NCBI RefSeq assembly: GCF_963678635.1
Contig: NC_087065.1
Location: forward strand, 33,729,679-33,793,678
DNA length: 64,000 nucleotides
Source of the DNA: Symsagittifera roscoffensis
Lineage: Eukaryota > Xenacoelomorpha > Acoela > Convolutidae
Direction: 5' to 3'
Shown: one piece after another, positions 56,497 through 64,000 of the stretch
How positions within the stretch are numbered: position 1 is the stretch's first letter
Layout of the letters: the number at the start of each line of letters is the position of its first letter
The notes under the pieces: generated by a model
What the model was told of the DNA's origin: nothing
Seen by the model: only the letters and a program-made list of their open reading frames with translations
The model's database searches: none
Program-made: the position numbers and the translations under genes

Positions 56497-59099
56497 AAAT
56501 ATTAATTTTTCTCCAACTCCTTTTTCTAGTAATCTCAAACCAAAACATAAACCCTTCTCCCCGCACAGGACCCCAAGATTTATTAGTAACACATTACGAT
56601 TGTGAAGAAAACGAACAAAAAACACTACACAAGTATGCAATAAATCAAGTATCACAGTGCGAAACAGAACCCCAAGCCATAGAAACTACAAATGTCATAG
56701 CAACACTTTATTCAAAAGCCCGAGCAACTACAGTTATACGATATAAATTCACAGCAACATTTTCTGAAAAGAAAGTACATTGTTCACAAGTCTCAAACGG
56801 AAATAAAAACCGACTTGACCATGAATCATTCTACCAGAGTAATATAGAACGACTTTTACATCTCAATCCCGAAGATTGTAAAAACGAGTTACTCCGACTA
56901 AACATCACAAAAAATAAAAACACAGATAGAAATTTAGTATATTTCCAAGTTTTTTCAGATTCTGTACATCAAGCAGAACTTGAAAGATATCAAGGACATA
57001 TAAAATTAGATGAAAAATACCCATACAACGGCGCACACGGACGATTAACCTATGACATACACGATAAACATTGGATACCACACATTGGTATAAACGACCC
57101 ATCAAACTGCAAAGCAGACACAAAAAATAAAGGATACCAAGAAATAATGTTTTTCGATTGGAAAATACAACTCGAAAAAATACAACTCACACGAGATTTA
57201 TCAGACAACACAATGATTTATCAAGGATTTAGATTACCTTGTAAAAACGACCAAGGTTATTGCGACCCTACAACCAGAACACAAGCAACAATTGTTTGGT
57301 TCCCCGAAGACACATGTACAACATTTCAAGTAGCAAAAATACACGCTCGTATGATAAAATTTCACGAAAAATATTTTATACAATCAATACCATATGAACA
57401 AGTAAATCCATTACGAAAAATAAGTTCTAATTTTCGAAACATTCATAATATAGAAAATAAATTAACACGTTTTCAAATATATCAAGAAACAGAACTTGCA
57501 TGTAAATACAGAAACCCACTTCACAAAACACAATACTCTGAAATATTAGTTGAATACGAAAATGGATTCGACATGACCACTGGAAAAATAAAAGTCGACC
57601 CATACGCCACAAGTCATCCTCTAAACGAAGGAACATCATATATACCAGTTAATTTTCAAAAGAATACAGGTCAACCTGGTGGACATTTAAAACCCCAAAA
57701 CGATCAAAGCACACGTTTACAAGAACTATCACTAATGAATAATACATATTTTGGTAATATCCACTATGATATTCACTTAGATATGAAACTAGACTACACG
57801 ATTAGCCGAATTTTTCAAGAAATGTCACTCTCCGAATTAGAAACATTACACCAACTATGCGAATTAGAAAGAACACAAATATTACAATCACTTGCACTAG
57901 CAGTATTAAAAATACCCTACGCAGGATATTTACTATCAGGAAATAGATCAAATTTTTTAGACTATGAAGGAAACATCTTATGGTTTTATACTTGTACTAA
58001 AAAAGTATCACCACTATACGTTTTTGAAGATAAACGATGTTATAAAAGAATCCCTATCTTTTATAAGAATAAAGTACATTTCGTTGACACACTTTCACGA
58101 AGAACCTATTTCTGGGATACCGCAGTTCCATGTGGATCAGAAAATAGCCACAACGTAGTACAACTAAACCCTGATGAAGATAAATATTACCTTCTCACCC
58201 CATATCCCACATTAATGCAATCACTCAAAAAATTTTCACCAGAAAGCATTCGCGCTATCGCTCGAAACCCAAATATAGACTTACAATCAATAGGAATATA
58301 CTCAAAATCAGATATTCAACATCACATTAGAACACAGCAATTCCAGGAATTATTAACACAAATGGACACAATACAAAGACAATCAATTGACCAAAACTTA
58401 CGCAAACTTGCCGAAACCGCAGGATTTGCAGACATCTTTACGCAAGACTATAGCGGATATTTTAAAGACATTAAAGATTATATATATCTAAACGGTGAAA
58501 AATACCGTCCCCAAGATATATCACCTATCAATATTTTTAGCTTTGTTACACTCAAGAATGAAATTCTTGATTTTCTAGGATGGCCCTACTACATCTTAGA
58601 AAAACTAACTATTTTATACGCAATGTTTAACTTTATTGGATTTCTTTTTTCACTCTTAAAAGGAATCTATAACACATGTGCTATACACACACAAGTCAAT
58701 CGACAAGCAAGTGTAGCACGCATACTATTTGCAGGATTTTTTGGAATATTTTCTACATCTATAAACAAAATTCTTTTAGACGCACAAATAAAAGAATATA
58801 ACACAAAAATAGCAACAAGACAGAACACATACGACGAAGAACATAACAATGCAGACACAACACCAACAGCACCACAGTTACCACCCCTACCACATAACCA
58901 TCCATTATCCCTAGTCCCACGTAATTTTCGAAATTTAGCCATAACACATAATAATTTTAGACCAACCATATCACAAAGTCCCATCCAACATATAATGCCA
59001 CACCACTCACAAGATGAAAATACTTATGAACAAATTATAGAACAACCCCATACCACCGCTTTTCAGTCTCAAAATAATAATTTTTTTAGCCCACGATGA
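56484..59099 (+). CDS. env-like membrane glycoprotein
   Basis: 871 residues, intact. An N-terminal signal peptide (ILIFLQLLFLVIS, residues ~5-17) is followed by a cysteine-containing ectodomain with N-glycosylation sequons (for example NNTYF). Near the C-terminus a hydrophobic span (YAMFNFIGFLFSLLKGIY, about 711-728) is followed by a second less certain one (ILFAGFFGIFSTSI, about 750) and a ~100-residue P/N/Q-rich tail. Position after pol, signal peptide and C-terminal anchor define env-like proteins of errantivirus-type elements. The N-terminal Tyr-Asp-Cys block vaguely recalls glycoproteins captured from negative-strand RNA viruses, but this is untested. No furin site or fusion peptide is certain. 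The stop overlaps the next ATG (ATGA). Confidence 0.8.
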   Translation: MYILKILIFLQLLFLVISNQNINPSPRTGPQDLLVTHYDCEENEQKTLHKYAINQVSQCETEPQAIETTNVIATLYSKARATTVIRYKFTATFSEKKVHCSQVSNGNKNRLDHESFYQSNIERLLHLNPEDCKNELLRLNITKNKNTDRNLVYFQVFSDSVHQAELERYQGHIKLDEKYPYNGAHGRLTYDIHDKHWIPHIGINDPSNCKADTKNKGYQEIMFFDWKIQLEKIQLTRDLSDNTMIYQGFRLPCKNDQGYCDPTTRTQATIVWFPEDTCTTFQVAKIHARMIKFHEKYFIQSIPYEQVNPLRKISSNFRNIHNIENKLTRFQIYQETELACKYRNPLHKTQYSEILVEYENGFDMTTGKIKVDPYATSHPLNEGTSYIPVNFQKNTGQPGGHLKPQNDQSTRLQELSLMNNTYFGNIHYDIHLDMKLDYTISRIFQEMSLSELETLHQLCELERTQILQSLALAVLKIPYAGYLLSGNRSNFLDYEGNILWFYTCTKKVSPLYVFEDKRCYKRIPIFYKNKVHFVDTLSRRTYFWDTAVPCGSENSHNVVQLNPDEDKYYLLTPYPTLMQSLKKFSPESIRAIARNPNIDLQSIGIYSKSDIQHHIRTQQFQELLTQMDTIQRQSIDQNLRKLAETAGFADIFTQDYSGYFKDIKDYIYLNGEKYRPQDISPINIFSFVTLKNEILDFLGWPYYILEKLTILYAMFNFIGFLFSLLKGIYNTCAIHTQVNRQASVARILFAGFFGIFSTSINKILLDAQIKEYNTKIATRQNTYDEEHNNADTTPTAPQLPPLPHNHPLSLVPRNFRNLAITHNNFRPTISQSPIQHIMPHHSQDENTYEQIIEQPHTTAFQSQNNNFFSPR

Positions 59100-60904
59100 G
59101 CCGACAACTTGGATCCCTACACCGATCAAATTCCCACCCAACCAACCTCACCACTCCAATCCCAATAATACCACTTTTTGCTTTTCCGCCACCCGATTTC
59201 CCATCCAGTAATGTAACATCCGGCATGAATTCCGATACTAATTCACACATCTCAGTTTTATACTCCATCTCACAACTCAATAACCCGAATATTGAAACCC
59301 CCGATGAATTTGCCGACTCTGAACCATCTCCATCAAATAATTTTCACACCAATCCCTTAAATTTTTCCCAACCCCCTTTTCAACCCATACTACCAAATAA
59401 CCCTGACCCAACCAATTCTACACACTCTTATACTTCCCAAGTTACTCCAACCTACTCCTCACTTCACTCAAACCAATCATCTCATTCTTCAGACACCCCC
59501 CGAATCTCCCCAGAACTAGATAATTTCATTACCCTACAACAACAATCCTATGACCTTGACACCCCAACCATAAACCAAATCTCATCCACAATAGATTCAT
59601 CCAACCCTCCTACCCCTACACCCTCCTCAATTTATACTGATTCATTAGCACCATCATCCACAACTACTGTATCTTCACTTAACACTAATAGAGCTTACCG
59701 CACTTTTAAAAGAAAGTTCCCCAACCATCCTTTCCCAGCGAAACCAGGAACAGCCCGTGAATATATCAACCATCCACAACACACTAACACAAAAGAATTT
59801 TTAGCTATCACCTTACCCTCATTTCCACAATACACCTTAAACACCCCTCATGACACTAACGAGACACGTAACTTTGTAGACGAATACGTTTTAATGCCTA
59901 CCCTTCCTTGGACCTCATATTATCATTTTACAAATCCCCTCTGCTTACCTTTATCTAACACTCATATCGATATAGAACGAAATATGGACATGCTATATCG
60001 ACTCACTACACCACTAACACCTAGACAATTTACTTACATTGGATACAAAAAATCACTAAAAACACACACTGCACCCCGAGCTAATGAATATACACTAGAA
60101 TATTACGACCATAACATCATCAGAACTAACCAAGATCAATTCTTAGACGACGATCGCTTCGCTAACCCACAAATCACCGAGAAATTTTTCATTAAAACAC
60201 CATATGTATTTACACTAAATATCTTCGATCGCAAGTTTGACCACATTATCTCAGAAGCACTAACAGACACGCAAGCCTACGAAAGTTTTAAAGAACGCTT
60301 CCAAATATTTTCACTAACCTTTCATTTCCTTGCACCACATGAAAGAGATTTGCACTGCTCACACGATATTATGTTGCGCACTAAACAAACACACACATAT
60401 ACTTATTATCGTTTCATCCAAAATCACTTTGACCTACACACTCCCTCCAGACAACCACACCATCGTTTTCAATTCATCAATTCCAAATACACTTCACCAT
60501 TCTTTCTTAACTTCACATATTGCATTAAAGATACTAACCTTCATGGTATTCTTCGAAATTATGATCCCATAACCCAAATGTATATCTTTTGTCCCATCAC
60601 CAAGACCTTCAACGCAGAAGAATCCCGACCCTTCCTCATCCCACACGAGTTTGTACAACCTATAGAAATCCCCATTTTAGAATTCATCCATAACACTAAA
60701 TTCAACCACAAATTATATAATCTAATCCAAAACACACCTTATGAATTTGCAGTTGGCACTGAAGAACTAACCACCATTAAGGCACTTCAATTGCTTTGGC
60801 CACTGCTTCAAACTAAAAATATCATCCGCATATTAGCCAAACTACTAACAACTTCAGATCTCATTCACGACATTTTCCCCCACGGTTTCTTCCCCGACGA
60901 CTAA
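59096..60904 (+). CDS. 602-aa ORF after env, function unknown
   Basis: ATG at 59096 overlaps the env stop as ATGA. Residues 1-200 are S/T/P/N-rich and probably disordered. Residues ~200-602 look folded, with aromatic and charged residues and no membrane segment: examples are LPWTSYYHFTNPL, YIGYKKSL, FQIFSLTFHFLAPHERDL and GILRNYDPITQMYIFC. No family recognised. It shares its layout (disordered N-part, folded C-part) with the ATG-less ORF at 55363-56496. The stop is followed at once by CAGGTAAGTAT, a perfect splice donor. A termination-reinitiation or spliced mRNA would be needed to translate it. Confidence 0.75.
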   Translation: MSRQLGSLHRSNSHPTNLTTPIPIIPLFAFPPPDFPSSNVTSGMNSDTNSHISVLYSISQLNNPNIETPDEFADSEPSPSNNFHTNPLNFSQPPFQPILPNNPDPTNSTHSYTSQVTPTYSSLHSNQSSHSSDTPRISPELDNFITLQQQSYDLDTPTINQISSTIDSSNPPTPTPSSIYTDSLAPSSTTTVSSLNTNRAYRTFKRKFPNHPFPAKPGTAREYINHPQHTNTKEFLAITLPSFPQYTLNTPHDTNETRNFVDEYVLMPTLPWTSYYHFTNPLCLPLSNTHIDIERNMDMLYRLTTPLTPRQFTYIGYKKSLKTHTAPRANEYTLEYYDHNIIRTNQDQFLDDDRFANPQITEKFFIKTPYVFTLNIFDRKFDHIISEALTDTQAYESFKERFQIFSLTFHFLAPHERDLHCSHDIMLRTKQTHTYTYYRFIQNHFDLHTPSRQPHHRFQFINSKYTSPFFLNFTYCIKDTNLHGILRNYDPITQMYIFCPITKTFNAEESRPFLIPHEFVQPIEIPILEFIHNTKFNHKLYNLIQNTPYEFAVGTEELTTIKALQLLWPLLQTKNIIRILAKLLTTSDLIHDIFPHGFFPDD

Positions 60905-62496
60905 CAGGTAAGTATGAATTATACATATTACTAATTAATTCAAACATTAGAAACTCACCATTCTTTATCCATGTTTTCTTTAGAATTTTAGCCTTCATCC
61001 AACGATCATCTGAAAAATTCACAGAAGAAAAATAAAAAATAGCAAACTTCTTCAAAACTGTTTAAGACCCTATTAAATTTTTGCACCAACAATTAAATAA
61101 ATATAATACCAATGCAGTAAATTAATTTATAAATTTTTCCCCCACCAGCAGTAAATCTAATAATGATGAAAATTTGTAACTTAATTTCCCCCAACAACTA
61201 GCAGTAAAATTAAAATTCTATGTAGTAAATTCATAAGAAGCAAAAGCAGTACTAACCTTTTGATATTTTCATTCACTCGCATAAGAATTCTATCCACACT
61301 CGCACAGCTCGCCCACGAAGAATTGTTTAAAATAATGAATTTCAGTTTCAAGCTTTCACACTCGATAACTCTAACACAAGATAACACGTTTCAAACTTTC
61401 CTTTAACCCGGTTGGAAAGGAATTATATACTAAACAAAACTAACCAATGCAGCTTACTAAACACCACAACACATAGCATAACAGCATGACTAAGAAAAGG
61501 AAACCAACGGTACCCAAACCGGATTAACCCAGTTTAAAACTGGATAATTTATTCTTTTGAAGACTATTATAAAGTCTAAGAAAGAAATAATAAAACACAA
61601 AAAAGTCGAAAGACAAACCCATACCACAAACAATTTGATTTTTGAAAAAAGGACACAACCAACAAAACATAAGAAAAACCACAATAAACCCAACATAAAA
61701 CGTTGTCACATAACAGGACCTCTCACAAAAACCGCATGCAATCATACTCCCACTCCTGGCCTAACCCACCAGGAAGGACGTCCTGAGCATGCTCTATAGC
61801 CGGCCTAACCCACCGTGCTACATCCACGCTTTGTGACCACACTCCTATTTTTAATAAGAGCTACTCAAGGGTGAGTAACTCTTCAAAATAACTGAACTAA
61901 AACAAAAAGCTTTTGTGAAAACAACTAACTAAAATCATAATTAAAAAATATTAAACTAATAAAAGTTTTATAAAATGTAAATTACATTATGCAATACATA
62001 GATCAGAATACAACACCAAGGACGAACATCCAAAGACAAAACGACCCTACTACACTCGAGAAAGAATGGCCAACTACAATCAATATGCCGCCCACAATCA
62101 CAACTCAAAGGATTTAGAGTACGACTTGACTTCGCAGAAAAGGACTTCATTGAACTAGACCAATGACCACCTCGATGTTCAAGTATACGTACAGATCCGA
62201 GTAACCAGGCATCCCCACCACGCACAACCTCCACGCCATTCCCAGACAAGGTCAAACACAAAGAAGTTCTCACCAATGAAACAGAAAAACCTGACATAGC
62301 CAACCATTCTGAAATCAGATTTGAGTTTGTTGCGAAAACCCAGTCGTTGTCTTGAGAAGACACAATGATTGAATCTGGGACTTCTCTAATAAGAAAACCC
62401 AGAAGAAATAAGATGTTCGCCAAATACCAACGTCCATCATCCATCTTTCGAATTGCAGAAAAACTATTCTAAAAAACTCTGTAAAACCCGGATGGG
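60905..62496 (+). other. 3' region of gypsy-like element, with donor and palindromes
   Basis: No plus-strand gene. It begins with CAG|GTAAGTAT at 60905-60914. Palindromes cluster here: CCAGTTTAAAACTGG (61529-61543), CCTGG...CCAGG (61755-61773), AGGACGTCCT (61775-61784), GAGCATGCTC (61785-61794), and GGCCTAACCCACC repeated twice near 61757 and 61801. A minus-strand ORF of 158 codons occupies 61968-62444. No clear polypurine tract precedes the LTR; the last bases are CCCGGATGGG. Confidence 0.5.
61968..62444 (-). CDS. antisense 158-aa ORF next to 3' LTR, doubtful
   Basis: Starts 52 bases inside the 3' LTR boundary on the minus strand. Its composition is more balanced than the A-rich plus-strand ORFs. 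It begins with a hydrophobic stretch (YLANILFLLGFLI) and contains several Trp and Cys (CDCGRHIDC). No family recognised. It may be an antisense gene, a captured host sequence in reverse, or chance. Confidence 0.3.
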   Translation of the reverse strand: MDDGRWYLANILFLLGFLIREVPDSIIVSSQDNDWVFATNSNLISEWLAMSGFSVSLVRTSLCLTLSGNGVEVVRGGDAWLLGSVRILEHRGGHWSSSMKSFSAKSSRTLNPLSCDCGRHIDCSWPFFLECSRVVLSLDVRPWCCILIYVLHNVIYIL

Positions 62497-62906
62497 TGGA
62501 ACCTGATCTAAACTACATTTTATGATTGGATAAATTAGATATTTTACCAATGTAAAGTATTTAATATTAACCAATCATGATCCATCTAACTAACAATCCA
62601 CTTATTTGTAAGTGCTGAAATTACTTGTAATTTCAGCACCAGAGAGATTTGAATTTAACTTAGAAATTAGTTGAACTCTCCCGAGTACTTCAGCAGCCGC
62701 AATAAACCAGTATACCCTAGATCTATTGAGCCTAGCAGAGACTAGTTAAACAACCTGAGACTAGATAGTATAAGAGTAAGATTAGGATCGGTATTAGACT
62801 AAGAAGTTGCACGAATCTATCCGGCCGAAAATAAGATAGCGTGACGAGCAGACGGTGTACCCTATCCGAAATTACTCTATGAGTTATACACTTCGGTCAT
62901 AACTCA
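62497..62906 (+). repeat. 3' LTR of the gypsy-like element
   Basis: 410 bp, identical by eye to 39155-39564, including the 12-bp hairpin (62612-62639). Confidence 0.95.
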
Positions 62907-63196
62907 TCATGGTGTTTCCAATAGGGCGGACAGTTCGTAACAAGCGACTCGACTATTCGTGACAAGCGACAATTCTCAACAGGGCATTGGCAAGTAGAAT
63001 ACGCTTGCTCTACTGCGCTTACACCCGGCACGAGAGGAATACTGCGCGTGAATCAGTGTTCCCCATTAAATCTACTGTTACTAATTGTCAATTGTAACGA
63101 ATTGTGGCCTGTTACCAATGGTCGCCGTGCAGATGTTTCCATGAAGATTGTCTCAGTGATGCTGTTTGTAAGTCTGTCTATGTTGCTGTTTTTCAG
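62907..63196. other. host sequence before exon 2, with short direct repeat and acceptor
   Basis: TTCGTAACAAGCGAC (62934-62948) and TTCGTGACAAGCGAC (62956-62970) form a 22-bp-period direct repeat. The last 20 bases, GTTGCTGTTTTTCAG, are a good polypyrimidine tract plus AG acceptor. Confidence 0.55.
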
Positions 63197-63522
63197 GTGT
63201 GTTTGTGAGCGATGCGCTTCCGAGTAGTAGCAGCAGTAGTGGTGGTGGTAGTGGGGATGGATTGGCGCAACAGATGGAGTGTTATGAGTGTGTACAGGGA
63301 ACTGTCAAAGTGGACCCCTACATTGCCAAACAGTTCAAACTAGCCACAGACCCCACCAGCCTCCACTCTACACAACAGTGGAGAAGTTCCCCCAGCACCA
63401 CTTCAAGGACCCAGTTTGTAGTCGACGGGGAGAACCAGTGTCCTATTCAGTCCAGCGGGGACAGTAGTCCAGGGGGTCCACCCATGTATCCGTCCAGCCT
63501 GTGCGCAGCCAACAGATGTGTG
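63197..63522 (+). CDS. putative exon 2 of host secreted Cys-containing (Ly6/uPAR-like?) protein
   Basis: Acceptor TGTTTTTCAG ends at 63196 and donor GTAAGT begins at 63523. The 326-nt exon carries GT plus 108 codons. The frame starts VFVSDALP, has a short SSSSSS-GGGSGDG linker, then ECYECVQG, QCPIQS and LCAANRCV. A CYxC start after a signal peptide recalls three-finger Ly6/uPAR domains, but later cysteines must lie in further exons, so the family is tentative. GC content and codon use are clearly higher than in flanking DNA. The phase matches exon 1 at 2701-2749. The frame stays open to 63636, but the donor and the change in composition argue the coding part ends at 63522. Confidence 0.65.
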
Positions 63523-63853
63523 GTAAGTGAAGTTATCATCTCACGTTCGTCTTCACAGCATTCAAATTCTGAGTGGCATGGGACTTTTTCATCCAGTGGC
63601 GTTTATTTTTCATGCGTCAAAAAACCCACATTGTAATTCGATTGTAGCTCTGAATCAAATTTATTCTTAATTTTATGATAAATTTCTGAATTCATTTCAG
63701 GTTGGGTACGAGAAACTCAATTCTCGTAGTAAAAAAAAACTATTAATGAGGGTAACCTTGAATTTGACCTGATTTAGATTTTGAGATTTAGGATCATTCA
63801 GCAACAGAAAGAACAAAATTGAACTGCTGAAAAATAAGCAAAATTAATAGAAA
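63523..63853. other. start of the next intron, nothing recognised
   Basis: AT-rich after the donor, with no feature before the Helentron-like copy. Confidence 0.4.
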
Positions 63854-64000
63854 CAAGACTGCCCGTATCAGGGCGAAGCCTTGAAAGTTCCGACTGCCTT
63901 TTAACGTTTAGAGCAGTAATAACATAAGAAACATTAAAAAAATTTAATAAAACAAAATGAAAAATTATTTTTTCTAAAATTTGAATTCTTTAAAAAGAAA
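63854..64000 (-). mobile_element. Helentron-like element, cut by window end
   Basis: Starts with the reversed family 3' end CAAGACTGCCCGTATCAGGG, the hairpin remnant CAGGGCGAAGCCTTG and AGTTCCGACTGCC, as in the copies at 12628, 13456 and 16814. The remainder lies outside the window. Confidence 0.6.

Larger units (their letters stand above)
39155..62906 (+). mobile_element. large env-containing LTR retroelement with accessory ORFs, interrupted by copia
   Basis: Limits are the 410-bp LTRs. Without the copia insert the element is about 18.9 kb, far above the usual 5-9 kb of Ty3/gypsy or errantivirus-like elements. Gene order: leader, basic ORF (40814), gag-pol (41256-54191), two small membrane ORFs, a 377-codon ORF without ATG, env-like ORF (56484), 602-aa ORF (59096), and a 1.6-kb 3' region. 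Integrase has DD35E spacing and a gypsy-type C-terminal tail. The four bases before the 5' LTR are TTAT and those after the 3' LTR are TCAT, so the target duplication is imperfect. Pol carries an in-frame TAA plus the copia insertion, so this copy is defective. Confidence 0.9.

Noticed and set aside
63141-63196. ATG with hydrophobic codons just before exon 2 as an alternative signal peptide
   Set aside because: Reading through reaches a stop in the exon; splicing at GTAAGT would need a 29-nt intron and gives the wrong phase. It is better explained as the polypyrimidine tract.
1-64000. CRISPR arrays, bacterial operons, rRNA
   Set aside because: No regularly spaced repeats with unique spacers, no Shine-Dalgarno-led gene clusters and no rRNA-like conserved segments were seen.

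Overview
The window reads as animal (metazoan) nuclear DNA: AT-rich, intron-like, with GTAAGT donors, dispersed repeats and several nested retroelements, and no bacterial gene organisation. The lineage cannot be fixed from sequence alone. The element mix (BEL/Pao, copia with a Drosophila-copia-type half-tRNA-iMet primer site, Ty3/gypsy with an env-like gene, APE-type LINEs, Helentron-like repeats) suits an invertebrate.

The only host gene I can support is split across the whole window. A 49-nt signal-peptide exon starts at 2701 and ends in a phase-1 GTAAGT donor. A 326-nt cysteine-containing exon (63197-63522) begins with the two bases needed to complete that codon. If both belong together, almost everything between lies in one intron of about 60 kb.

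Layout: 2.8-21.4 kb is host sequence full of short repeats: a 229-bp foldback MITE with an 8-bp target duplication, a 5'-truncated LINE with (CAA)n tail and 11-13 bp target duplication, two long hairpins, and a cluster of Helentron/HINE-like elements at 12.6-18.3 kb. 22.0-33.0 kb is a decayed BEL/Pao element. Its reverse-transcriptase segment exists in four head-to-tail 1274-bp copies, and an SGNH-hydrolase-like domain follows its integrase. 33.5-35.3 kb is the 5' part of a decayed LINE on the minus strand.

39155-62906 is the centrepiece: an env-containing LTR element of about 19 kb (23.75 kb with its insert) with two LTRs that look identical. Its ORFs overlap: a small very basic ORF, a giant gag-pol, two small membrane ORFs, a 377-codon ORF with no ATG, an env-like glycoprotein ORF, and a 602-aa ORF joined to env by an ATGA overlap. 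A young, apparently intact copia element (46628-51470, identical LTRs, GAAAG duplication) sits inside its reverse transcriptase. The accessory ORFs match no family I recognise and are the best candidates for something undescribed.
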